Part shown: positions 1 to 5,792 of the stretch, in pieces | Numbering within the stretch: the first letter of the stretch is position 1 | How the letters are laid out: every line of letters begins with the position of its first letter | Assembly: GCA_902475415.1 (NCBI GenBank) | Contig: CABRZK010000037.1 | Location: forward strand, 1 to 13,491 | Length of the DNA stretch: 13,491 bases | DNA from: an uncultured Eubacterium sp. | Lineage (GTDB): Bacteria; Bacillota; Clostridia; Lachnospirales; Lachnospiraceae | Direction of reading: 5' to 3' | Notes under the pieces: model-generated | Seen by the model: the letters and a program-made list of their open reading frames with translations, nothing else | Database searches by the model: none | What the model was told of the DNA's origin: nothing | Made by a program: the position numbers and the translations under genes

Positions 1-364
1 CATTTTCCCACACTGCAAATCTCGGATATTTTCCATTGGTTGCACCTCTCATTTCTTTGATGATTCTGATTGCCTGAAAGAAAAGTCCTGAACGCTCTGC
101 ATTCAAACCCTGACGCTTGCCTGCAACTGAAAGATCAGTGCAGGGCGAGCCGAAAGTAATAATATCCACAGGTTCAATTTCTGCGCCGTTGATGCTGTTG
201 ATGTCACCAAGGTGCTTTACAAACGGCAGTCGCTTTTCGGTTACAGCGATAGGGAAAGGCTCAATTTCTGATTTCCAGACAGGCACAATGCCGGAAAGCA
301 TAGCCATCATAGGAAATGTTCCTGAACCGTCAAAAAGACTGCCGAGCGTAAGAGGTTTATTCAT
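1..364 (-). CDS. C5-cytosine DNA methyltransferase, N-terminal part (runs off left edge)
   Basis: This is the first 121 residues of a DNA (cytosine-5) methyltransferase, which transfers a methyl group from S-adenosylmethionine to cytosine in a specific DNA site. Motif I is seen as LGSLFDGSGTF (about residues 7-17), followed by the acidic motif II residue in SEIE (32-35). Motif IV is GSPCTDLS (72-79), whose Cys75 is the expected nucleophile, and motif VI begins with VWEN just before the window ends. The ATG at 364 overlaps the end of the upstream methyltransferase gene by 8 bases, and a GAGGTG lies about 12 bases upstream, so translation is probably coupled. No restriction endonuclease is visible, so an orphan phage enzyme that protects the phage genome from host restriction is the simplest reading. 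The target-recognition region and target site are outside the window. Confidence 0.93.
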   Translation of the reverse strand, partial: MNKPLTLGSLFDGSGTFPMMAMLSGIVPVWKSEIEPFPIAVTEKRLPFVKHLGDINSINGAEIEPVDIITFGSPCTDLSVAGKRQGLNAERSGLFFQAIRIIKEMRGATNGKYPRFAVWEN

Positions 365-1616
365 CAGGCTTTTTCACCTCTTTCACCAGTTCAGAATATG
401 CGATTTGCTTTCCGTCACGGATAACATACACACCGTCAGCATCGTCGGTATCCTCAACATAACGGCGGAGAATAACCGATGCATATTTTTCATCAAGTTC
501 CATTGTGTAACAAATGCGGTTCATTTGTTCACAAGCCATAAGGGTTGAACCGCTGCCGCCAAACGTATCAATAACTACACCATTTGCCTGTGTGGAATTT
601 CCGATGGGATAGCTTAAAAGGTCAAGGGGCTTTGAAGTTGGGTGATTTGCATTTCGTTTTGGCTTATCAAAATTCCAGATGGTCGTTTGCTTACGGTCTG
701 AATACCAGTGATGCTTGCCGTTCTGCATAAAGCCATACAGCACAGGTTCGTGCTGCCACTGATAATCAGAGCGACCCAGCACAAGACTGTCCTTTACCCA
801 AATACAGCAGCCTGCAAGATGAAATCCGGCATCAATGAAAGCTTTTCTGAAATTCAGTCCCTCCGTATCCGCATGGAATACATAGGCTGCACCGCCTTTT
901 TCAAGATGATCAGCCATACACTTGAATGAAGCAAGAAGAAAGTTGTAGAATTCTTCGTTTTTCATACTGTCATTCTGAATGGTAAGTCCGCTGGAACTCT
1001 TGAAAGAAACACCATAGGGCGGATCGGTCAGAATGAGGTTTGCCTTTGTATCTCCCATAAGAGCAGATACATCTTCGGCTGATGTCGCATCACCGCACAT
1101 CAGCTTATGTTTTCCGACAGTCCAGATATCGCCACGCTGTACAAATGCAGCCTTTTCAAGTGCTGTGGTAAGGTCAAAATCATCGTCTTTGACTTCATCA
1201 CCGCTGTTTGTATCAAATAAATCAGCAATTTCAGATTCATCGAAACCGGTCAAACCAAGGTCAAATCCGAGATTTTGGAGTTCTTCCATCTCAACAGCAA
1301 GCAGTTCTTCGTCCCAGCCTGCATCTAACGCCATACGGTTGTCAGCAAGGATATATGCTTTCTTCTGTGCTTCCGTCAGATGGTCAGCAAATACACACGG
1401 GATTTCTGAAATGTTTTCAGCCTTTGCAGCTTCAATTCTGCCATGCCCAGCAAGAACGTTATATTCCTTATCAATAATGACAGGATTCACAAATCCAAAC
1501 TCACGGAGGGAAGAACGGAGTTTCAGAATCTGTTCTTTATTGTGTGTACGAGCGTTATTTGCATAAGGCACTAACTTGTTGATGTCAACAAGCTGAAATT
1601 CTGTGGTCATTGTCAT
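357..1616 (-). CDS. ParB-domain / DNA N6-adenine or N4-cytosine methyltransferase fusion
   Basis: This 419-residue protein joins two domains. Residues about 8-95 form a ParB/Srx-like nuclease-type domain, with VPYANNARTHN near the start and the conserved LAGHGRIEAA at 55-64. Residues about 160-390 form an amino-methyltransferase: the catalytic motif LTDPPYGV (196-203) precedes the SAM-binding motif FGGSGST (352-358), the order typical of beta-class enzymes. It should methylate an exocyclic amino group of A or C in DNA; which one cannot be told from DPPY alone. The start at 1616 has AGGAGG eight bases upstream and overlaps the stop of the 52-residue gene (ATGA). This fusion is a familiar phage gene beside the terminase, usually read as anti-restriction or as marking DNA before packaging. 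Its stop overlaps the start of the cytosine methyltransferase. Confidence 0.95.
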   Translation of the reverse strand: MTMTTEFQLVDINKLVPYANNARTHNKEQILKLRSSLREFGFVNPVIIDKEYNVLAGHGRIEAAKAENISEIPCVFADHLTEAQKKAYILADNRMALDAGWDEELLAVEMEELQNLGFDLGLTGFDESEIADLFDTNSGDEVKDDDFDLTTALEKAAFVQRGDIWTVGKHKLMCGDATSAEDVSALMGDTKANLILTDPPYGVSFKSSSGLTIQNDSMKNEEFYNFLLASFKCMADHLEKGGAAYVFHADTEGLNFRKAFIDAGFHLAGCCIWVKDSLVLGRSDYQWQHEPVLYGFMQNGKHHWYSDRKQTTIWNFDKPKRNANHPTSKPLDLLSYPIGNSTQANGVVIDTFGGSGSTLMACEQMNRICYTMELDEKYASVILRRYVEDTDDADGVYVIRDGKQIAYSELVKEVKKPDE

Positions 1617-1771
1617 CTGTAATTCCTCCTCTGCTGAATTCTGAGCATTCCTTTTCGGGCAGCATCAATATTGCCTTTTACGGCTTGTCCCTTGATAGTT
1701 CTATATTGCTGTTTTGTAAGGAATGGCTTATTATTTTTCAGTTCTCTCCAGAATTGAACATCTGCTTTCAT
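1613..1771 (-). CDS. Small basic phage protein, 52 residues
   Basis: This short gene fills the space between the small terminase and the ParB-methyltransferase. It starts at ATG 1771, seven bases after the terminase stop, and its TGA overlaps the next ATG by four bases. The product begins MKADVQFWRELKNNKPFL and ends with the basic tail IQQRRNYR. It is predicted to be helical and strongly positively charged. The middle, TKQQYRTIKGQAVKGNIDAA, resembles small conserved phage proteins often found near terminases, in which a Thr-Lys-Gln-rich helix is followed by a GxxxxAxKGL-like turn. I know no established function. The strict overlaps on both sides and the space-filling position support a real gene. 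Its own ribosome binding site is weak (AAAGTGAG), so it probably depends on coupling to the terminase gene. Confidence 0.8.
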   Translation of the reverse strand: MKADVQFWRELKNNKPFLTKQQYRTIKGQAVKGNIDAARKGMLRIQQRRNYR

Positions 1772-1778
1772 GTATTTC

Positions 1779-2303
1779 TCACTTTCTGCTTCTCAGCAAT
1801 TTTTCCATCATATCTTCCTGCGGATTGCCCTGAAATTCCACAGAACAATTTTCCCTCACAATCTGAAAAATCTGATTCCAGATTTGGTTTGCCTGTTTCA
1901 TGTAGTTCTGTGACATCGCTACATAGGGAGAGGCAATTGCCGCACCAGTTGTAGGGTGTTTGGAAATATATCCGTATTTGGTAACGATCTGCTCGCAGTG
2001 AATCCAACGGGAAATGCTCATGGCATACTGTTCCACAAGCTGACGGCTGACGATCTTCTCGCAGGAACGTTCTTTCAGCCATTGATAAGTTTCTGTATAC
2101 ACATCATCTGCAAGGAGTTTTGTGCCGTCACGCTGTAATTCTTTCATGAAATCTCTGACAGGCGGTGTTTCAGCGGATTCTATATCCGCAGGTTGCATCA
2201 TAACTTCAGTAGTTTTTCCCTCAGCAATCTTTTCAGCGAGTGCCTTTCTTGGTCGTCCTGCACCCGGTCTTGCACCGCCTCGGTTTGTACCGTCTTTCGC
2301 CAT
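1779..2303 (-). CDS. Phage terminase small subunit, P27 family
   Basis: The product is 174 residues from the ATG at 2303. It begins MAKDGTNRGGARPGAGRPRK, the glycine/proline-rich basic N-terminus characteristic of P27-like small terminase subunits. A mostly helical body with a conserved central helix (QLVEQYAMSISRWIHCEQ) and a C-terminal region for oligomer formation and contact with the large subunit follow. Small terminases recognise the packaging site on the concatemeric phage genome and deliver it to the large-subunit motor. An in-frame ATG at 2321 would add six residues, but the bases between the two ATGs spell AAAGGCGGTGA, a good ribosome binding site for 2303, and nothing similar precedes 2321. 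The HNH gene upstream and the methyltransferases downstream form the usual neighbourhood. The large subunit is not in the window and should lie left of position 1. Confidence 0.9.
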   Translation of the reverse strand: MAKDGTNRGGARPGAGRPRKALAEKIAEGKTTEVMMQPADIESAETPPVRDFMKELQRDGTKLLADDVYTETYQWLKERSCEKIVSRQLVEQYAMSISRWIHCEQIVTKYGYISKHPTTGAAIASPYVAMSQNYMKQANQIWNQIFQIVRENCSVEFQGNPQEDMMEKLLRSRK

Positions 2304-2568
2304 GATGTCACCGCCTTTCATAAATCAAAGAAATTCAAACAAAAATGTTAAATCGGGCATGAAAAATGCTGGCTGTAAAAGTCGGCAAAGTTAGATGTTA
2401 TCGGTGTTTTTCAGTATTTTTATCTCTGAGGGGGCAATAGGGCGTTTGAATACCCGTTTTTGTGCGTGAGAGGGGCCACCGGTCAATGTTTTGTCTATTT
2501 TTAGGGATTTTTATACCCCCAGGGCTGTTTTCTCCTAAAAGAATAGTGGTTTTAGGAGAAACTTGAAA
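2304..2568 (-). other. Non-coding stretch between HNH and small terminase, candidate cos/packaging site
   Basis: These 265 bases are the longest non-coding gap in the otherwise overlapping gene array. They hold clusters of G and C unlike the surrounding DNA: GAGGGGGC at 2428-2435, AGGGGCCACCGGTC at 2471-2484 (with the palindrome ACCGGT at 2478-2483) and TACCCCCAGGG at 2514-2524. A 12-bp inverted repeat lies at 2529-2561. In many cos-type Firmicute phages the cohesive-end site lies between or beside the HNH endonuclease and the small terminase, and GC-rich cores with nearby repeats are typical. No convincing promoter or rho-independent terminator was found here. The cos assignment is inference from position and composition. 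Confidence 0.35.
2529..2561. repeat. Perfect 12-bp inverted repeat 3' of HNH gene
   Basis: TTTCTCCTAAAA at 2529-2540 and TTTTAGGAGAAA at 2550-2561 are exact reverse complements around the 9-base loop GAATAGTGG. The hairpin begins seven bases beyond the HNH stop codon. On the minus strand it is followed by CAGCCC, not by a U-tract, so it does not fit a rho-independent terminator. It could be a protein-binding site at the edge of a packaging site, or an mRNA 3'-end stabiliser. Confidence 0.75.
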
Positions 2569-2919
2569 CTAATAGGAGTAAACAGGTCTGCTGTCCTCAT
2601 TGCCTGTCTTTTTATCGTGACAGGGTTTGCATAAGGCTTGCCAGTTGGATTCGTCCCACATCAAAGCGGGGGTGCCACGATGCGGAATGATATGGTCGAC
2701 TACCGTTGCAGGGACATATCGTCCTTGCTGCAAGCAACGTACACACATCGGGTGCTTGCGGAGGTAAACTTTACTGAGCCTACGCCACTTGCTGTTGTAA
2801 CCACGCTTGGCAGCTGACGGTCTGTCAGGCTGTTTGTGTTTCTCGCAGTATCTTTGTCCTGCATCAACAAGCTGTGGGCAGCCTGGGTAACCACAAGGGT
2901 GTTTACTCTTCTTCGGCAT
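2569..2919 (-). CDS. HNH endonuclease (phage packaging-associated)
   Basis: The product is 116 residues from the ATG at 2919. An N-terminal zinc-knuckle-like part carries Cys9, Cys14, Cys25 and His28. The HNH domain follows: CVRC (59-62), the first HNH motif VVDHIIPH (73-80), WDESNWQALCKPCH (88-101) with Asn92, and the final His101 within CKPCH. The two CxxC pairs should bind structural zinc and the histidines the catalytic metal. HNH proteins next to terminase genes are known in cos phages to help the terminase cut DNA at cos. A TTG start 27 bases upstream is possible, but the ATG has TGAGGAA about nine bases ahead. That ATG lies inside the end of the upstream DUF1492-like gene (17-base overlap). 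Confidence 0.92.
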   Translation of the reverse strand: MPKKSKHPCGYPGCPQLVDAGQRYCEKHKQPDRPSAAKRGYNSKWRRLSKVYLRKHPMCVRCLQQGRYVPATVVDHIIPHRGTPALMWDESNWQALCKPCHDKKTGNEDSRPVYSY

Positions 2920-3289
2920 TGCAACATTCCTCAAGATATCTGTCAAGCGACTTCAACGCCTCACCGTGAAGATTCTTCACAAATCCTACGCTCACTTTAA
3001 GCTTGTAAGCAATCTTGTTCCAGCCGTAACCGAGGCAGTAGCGATAGTGGAGAAGCGTATACTGCATTGGGTCATCAACGTTTAAAAGTTCATTTATTAG
3101 ATGAACACGATGAATTGCGTAATCAGATGCCTCGTCCATAAGGTCAACGATAAGTTCCTCAACGGTTTCAATGGCATTCTGATTTGAGAGGTTGTTAATG
3201 GCGTTCTTCAGGTATTCCGCCTGTCCATAACATTCCTTGGTTTCACTTTCAAGCTTCTGAATTGTTCTTAGATATTCTCTTGCTTTCAT
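2903..3289 (-). CDS. DUF1492-like phage regulator with sigma-region-4-type HTH
   Basis: This 128-residue protein has a long helical N-terminal half and a C-terminal helix-turn-helix, LGYGWNKIAYKLKVSVGFV (about 86-104), in the style of sigma-70 region 4 and of DUF1492/ArpU/RinA-like phage proteins. Members of these groups sit at the end of the early region and are believed to switch on late (packaging and structural) transcription. The ATG at 3289 has a very strong GGAGG six bases upstream. The gene is the first downstream of its own promoter, triple operator-like repeat and leader terminator (3310-3418), and overlaps the HNH start. The HTH and position are seen; the role in late activation is inferred from the family. 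I see no divergent or broken region. Confidence 0.85.
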   Translation of the reverse strand: MKAREYLRTIQKLESETKECYGQAEYLKNAINNLSNQNAIETVEELIVDLMDEASDYAIHRVHLINELLNVDDPMQYTLLHYRYCLGYGWNKIAYKLKVSVGFVKNLHGEALKSLDRYLEECCNAEEE

Positions 3290-3309
3290 ACTGTACCTCC
3301 GTCAGGGTA

Positions 3310-3342
3310 TAAAAATAACCGCTGGTTTTATCCAACGGTTAT
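3310..3342 (-). terminator. Intrinsic terminator inside the leader of the second DUF1492-like gene
   Basis: On the minus strand ATAACCGTTGG (3342-3332) pairs with CCAGCGGTTAT (3325-3315) as an 11-bp stem with one G-U pair, a 6-base loop, and then TTTTA. This is a good rho-independent terminator. It lies downstream of the promoter at 3363-3391 and about 20 bases before the ATG at 3289, so it would also stop transcripts that begin at that promoter. It may act as an attenuator or the target of an antiterminator, besides ending read-through from the early operon. Confidence 0.82.
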
Positions 3343-3362
3343 GTATAATTTTCTATAGTATC

Positions 3363-3391
3363 ATTTTACCACATATCAAAACGAAAATCAA
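3363..3391 (-). promoter_or_regulatory. Sigma-A-type promoter before the packaging-side operon
   Basis: On the minus strand the -35 box is TTGATT (3391-3386), the spacer is exactly 17 bases, and the -10 box is TAAAAT (3368-3363). The start site would fall near 3356, giving a leader of about 65 bases that contains the terminator at 3310-3342. This is the only strong internal promoter I found, and it lies in the one clear break between the replication genes and the packaging-side genes. Confidence 0.75.
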
Positions 3392-3392
3392 G

Positions 3393-3418
3393 CGACATTG
3401 AACGACATTTCCCGACAT
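3393..3418 (-). promoter_or_regulatory. Three CGACAT direct repeats at 10-bp spacing, putative operator
   Basis: CGACAT occurs at 3393-3398, 3403-3408 and 3413-3418, each followed by a Y-rich pair, with a period of exactly 10 bp, close to one helical turn. The copy nearest the promoter is one base away from the -35 box at 3386-3391. Repeats on one face of the helix directly upstream of -35 are the arrangement expected of an activator site. The upstream DUF1492-like protein, whose gene ends four bases away at 3422, is the obvious candidate ligand, but this is inference. Confidence 0.7.
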
Positions 3419-3421
3419 CTT

Positions 3422-3868
3422 TTAAAGCGTATCAAAATCTGTCATGTGGGGGTGCTTTTTCAGGATTTCATCCAGATGTTCAATTCCGGCATCACGGATT
3501 CTCTGAATCTGTCTTTGTGAATAGTTGTATTTGGCAGCGGTTTCTCTTTGTGTTTTGAAATGCAGGAAAAGGTCAGTCAGTATCTGCTGTTCCATCAGAT
3601 TTTCAAGATGAAAAATACAGTTTTCAATTTTATGATTGACTGCAACGTACTCAGCCTTCAATTTTTCTGTTTCTTCGTTGTATGCATCGATTCTGTCCAG
3701 ACCACTTACAAAGCCTGTATTGTTTCTGCTGCCAGGAGAGCCGATCCGGTCACCATAGTGCATAGAAGGGGAGGTCAGCTGAACGTACATCTCGTGGGCA
3801 TTTGTCATTCTCATATTGATGATATGCTTATATTTTGTTGGAAGATTCAACATTTCCCTGGCATCCAT
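3422..3868 (-). CDS. DUF1492-like phage regulator (upstream copy)
   Basis: This 148-residue protein has a central helical, probably coiled region (about 60-100) and a C-terminal helix-turn-helix: KTQRETAAKYNYSQRQIQRI (105-124). It resembles phage proteins of the DUF1492/RinA-like type, which share a sigma-region-4-like fold. The N-terminal half contains the short polar stretch HYGDRIGSPGSRNNTG, a pattern I associate with this group. The ATG at 3868 has AAGGAGG nine bases upstream, and the gene overlaps the end of the 84-residue gene by 41 bases. It is the last gene of the replication operon, and its stop lies four bases before a triple repeat and promoter. That makes it the likely regulator of the downstream operon. 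It is a distant relative in design, not a recent duplicate, of the 128-residue protein that follows. Confidence 0.82.
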   Translation of the reverse strand: MDAREMLNLPTKYKHIINMRMTNAHEMYVQLTSPSMHYGDRIGSPGSRNNTGFVSGLDRIDAYNEETEKLKAEYVAVNHKIENCIFHLENLMEQQILTDLFLHFKTQRETAAKYNYSQRQIQRIRDAGIEHLDEILKKHPHMTDFDTL

Positions 3869-4082
3869 TCCAGACTTCCTCCTTGATTTTATTTGTAATA
3901 TATTCTGCGTTTATGGTCGTCAGCATCTCATACCAGCCTGAACAGAATAAACGTTCGAGGATTTTTATTTCCTGAAGACGATCTTCATTTCGGGGATATT
4001 TTTTCAAGTCTTTTAGTACTGTTCGGTAATCGCTATATGCTGTCAATATAATTGCATTTGCAAGATGCTGATATCCGTTCAT
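3828..4082 (-). CDS. Conserved small phage protein, 84 residues, unknown function
   Basis: The ATG at 4082 directly abuts the TAA of the SNF2 helicase gene and has GAGG nine bases upstream, so it is almost surely translated. The product starts MNGYQHLANAIILTAYSDYR, is helical, and carries a conserved-looking pattern of a DYR triad, a KKYPRNEDRLQEI stretch and FCSGWYEMLT. I recognise this layout from small proteins that follow SNF2-type helicases in Firmicute prophages, but no function is known to me. No transmembrane segment, signal peptide or metal-binding cysteine pattern is seen. The C-terminal third overlaps the start of the regulator gene downstream. Confidence 0.8.
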   Translation of the reverse strand: MNGYQHLANAIILTAYSDYRTVLKDLKKYPRNEDRLQEIKILERLFCSGWYEMLTTINAEYITNKIKEEVWNGCQGNVESSNKI

Positions 4083-5420
4083 TTATTTCAACCTCGCTTT
4101 CACTGCATGAAGCATTGCCGACTGTGTTTTATCTTTGTTTTCCAGAGCGGTCATGATTTCCTCGTCAATGGTATTCTGTACTGTCAGGTGCTGTATCACA
4201 ACGGACTCAGCTTTTTGTCCCTGACGCCAGAGTCTTGCATTGGTCTGCTGGTAGAGTTCCAGTGACCATGGAATTGTATACCAGATGATTGTATTTCCGG
4301 ATGAATCCTGCAAATTCAGGCCATGTGCTGCTGCACTCGGCTGCAGAAGTGCGATCGGGATCTTGTCATGATTCCAGTCACAGATGTCAGCATCGGTTTT
4401 AATCTCACGGGCATTAAATCGTTTTATAATACGTTCACGTTCGTGTTTATACCAGTAAGCAATCAGGACAGGATTTCCATTTGCCGCTTCAATCAGATCT
4501 TCAAGAGCATCCAGCTTTCGGCTGTGGATAACTACTTTATTGCCGTTATCATCATAAATGCATCCGCTTGTCAGCTGTATGAGCTTTCCGCAGAGAACCG
4601 CAGCATTGGCGGCTGTGATTTCTGAATTTAACAACGGCAACGTATACTGCTTTTCCATTTCCTCATATGTTTGCAGTTCATCATAGCTGAGATATACGGG
4701 AACAGATACAGATATCAGTTCCGGCATTTTTAAGTGGTCTGTTGTTTTCATGGAAATGCTGATATCCGATATTTTATGATAGATTTTTTTGTCAGCATCA
4801 TGCTTTAATGTATAGGTGAATCCGTTCCAGTCAGGAGTAAAATATTCATTACGATACTGTCCGATCTGTTTTCCTAAACGTTCTCCCTTGTCGATCAGGC
4901 GAAACTGTGCCCACAAATCAAGAAGTCCATTGCTGCAGGGTGTTCCTGTAAGCCCTACAATTCGTTTTATAAAAGGGCGTACTTTTCGAAGTGCCCTGAA
5001 TCTTTTTGACTGGTGGTTCTTGAAAGAGGACATTTCATCAATAATAACCATATCAAAGTCAAAGGCTACTCCGCTTTGTTCAATAAGCCACTGTACGTTT
5101 TCACGATTGATGATATAGAGGTCAGCTTTTTTCTGCAGGGCTGCAAGACGTTCTTTGCTTGTGCCAAGTACAAGACTGTAAGTCAGATTGGACAGATGAT
5201 CCCATTTTTCAATTTCTGCTGCCCAGCTGTTGCGGCAGACACGAATGGGAGCGATAATCAACGGCTTTTTTACGTCAAATCTGTCAAACATCAGAGCGTT
5301 CAGTGCAGTGAGTGTGATGCTGGTTTTTCCTAATCCGCATCCGATCAATATGGCTGCCTGCGGATGCGTTTCAATAAAATCGACAGCAAATTTCTGATAG
5401 TCATGTGGCTCGTATTTCAT
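4083..5420 (-). CDS. SNF2-family DEAD/DEAH-box helicase
   Basis: This 445-residue superfamily 2 ATPase is probably a DNA translocase in phage replication or recombination. The motifs appear in order: HDYQKFAVDFI (6-16, Q-like), Walker A GCGLGKT (27-33), Walker B IIDEMSSFKN (126-135) with DEMS in place of DEAH, motif III GLTGTP (156-161), motif V-like AAAHGLNLQ in the second RecA domain, and motif VI QTNARLWRQGQ (392-402) with the arginine finger. QTNARxxRxGQ is a hallmark of phage SNF2 proteins. A TTG one codon upstream is possible, but the ATG at 5420 lies eight bases after GGAGG. That ribosome binding site sits inside the 3' end of the VRR-NUC coding frame, so the two genes overlap by 20 bases if the VRR-NUC frame is restored. 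VRR-NUC plus SNF2 is a common phage pair. Confidence 0.95.
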   Translation of the reverse strand: MKYEPHDYQKFAVDFIETHPQAAILIGCGLGKTSITLTALNALMFDRFDVKKPLIIAPIRVCRNSWAAEIEKWDHLSNLTYSLVLGTSKERLAALQKKADLYIINRENVQWLIEQSGVAFDFDMVIIDEMSSFKNHQSKRFRALRKVRPFIKRIVGLTGTPCSNGLLDLWAQFRLIDKGERLGKQIGQYRNEYFTPDWNGFTYTLKHDADKKIYHKISDISISMKTTDHLKMPELISVSVPVYLSYDELQTYEEMEKQYTLPLLNSEITAANAAVLCGKLIQLTSGCIYDDNGNKVVIHSRKLDALEDLIEAANGNPVLIAYWYKHERERIIKRFNAREIKTDADICDWNHDKIPIALLQPSAAAHGLNLQDSSGNTIIWYTIPWSLELYQQTNARLWRQGQKAESVVIQHLTVQNTIDEEIMTALENKDKTQSAMLHAVKARLK

Positions 5421-5675
5421 CAATCATTCCTCCAATATCGTCAATCTTATCCAGAGTATAAACTCTGAAGCCGAACTGTTTCAGCAGTCTGTGTCTTGAA
5501 ACGCTCCAGGCTTTTTGCCCGGTGCTTTCACTTCAACAAATGCAATAATTCCACTGGGAAATATCACCAGGCGGTCGGGCATCCCGTTAAAGCCGGGGGA
5601 GACCAACTTCAATGCCAGTCCGCCTTGTTCTTTTACAGCATCGATAAATGCCGATTCTACGTTCTTTTCTCTCAT
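5401..5675 (-). pseudogene. VRR-NUC domain nuclease with a frameshift
   Basis: The first 57-60 residues are a clear VRR-NUC domain (PD-(D/E)XK superfamily). They show an N-terminal Glu in REKNVESAF, GMPDRLV (31-37) with catalytic Asp34, and AFVEVKAPGKK (45-55) with the Glu48-x-Lys50 pair. The frame then ends early at a TGA (5483-5481), giving 64 residues. The expected tail is present in the -1 frame: RHRLLKQFGFRVYTLDKIDD, then IGGMIDEIRAT and a TGA at 5403-5401, overlapping the helicase start as phage genes usually do. With the frame restored the protein is about 91 residues, normal for the family. The cause may be a one-base loss, a sequencing error, or -1 ribosomal slippage at CAAAAAG (5517-5511), which lies in the short shift window. 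Such enzymes are thought to be structure-specific nucleases. The ribosome binding site is weak (AAAGGG). Confidence 0.85.
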
Positions 5676-5689
5676 GTTTTACCCTTTCG

Positions 5690-5792
5690 GGTGCAGGTGT
5701 AGAAGGTCGTTTCTATAACTTTCTATATAGTGTTTTTTTCAAAAAAATCTATATATATATAACTTTATGATAAGACCTGCAACACCTGCACC
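5690..5792. repeat. Palindrome-flanked AT-rich spacer, candidate replication origin
   Basis: GGTGCAGGTGT (5690-5700) and ACACCTGCACC (5782-5792) are perfect 11-bp inverted copies. A second matched pair, GGTC (5705-5708) and GACC (5774-5777), lies inside them across equal 4-base loops. On the minus strand the right arm also contains a tandem direct repeat, TGCAGGTGT then TGCAGGTCT. Between the arms is about 65 bp of nearly pure A/T: TATAACTTT twice (5714-5722, 5757-5765), a T7-C-A7 palindrome (5733-5747) and an (AT)n run (5749-5760). The spacer lies just 3' of the primase-helicase gene. Iteron-like repeats beside an easily melted tract suggest an origin. A large mRNA hairpin is the alternative. 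Confidence 0.5.

Noticed and set aside
117..548. Open frame of 143 codons on the plus strand
   Set aside because: It lies opposite two methyltransferase genes with clear motifs, has no ribosome binding site, and its product has no recognisable features.
1033..1566. Open frame of 177 codons on the plus strand
   Set aside because: It is antisense to the ParB-methyltransferase. The serine-rich, low-complexity product is typical of a shadow frame.
1..1616. Restriction-modification or new defence system built on the two methyltransferases
   Set aside because: No restriction endonuclease or other effector is visible, and orphan methyltransferases in this position are common in phages.
2920..2946. 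TTG start for the HNH protein at 2946
   Set aside because: The ATG at 2919 has a better ribosome binding site and the extra nine residues are inside the upstream gene.
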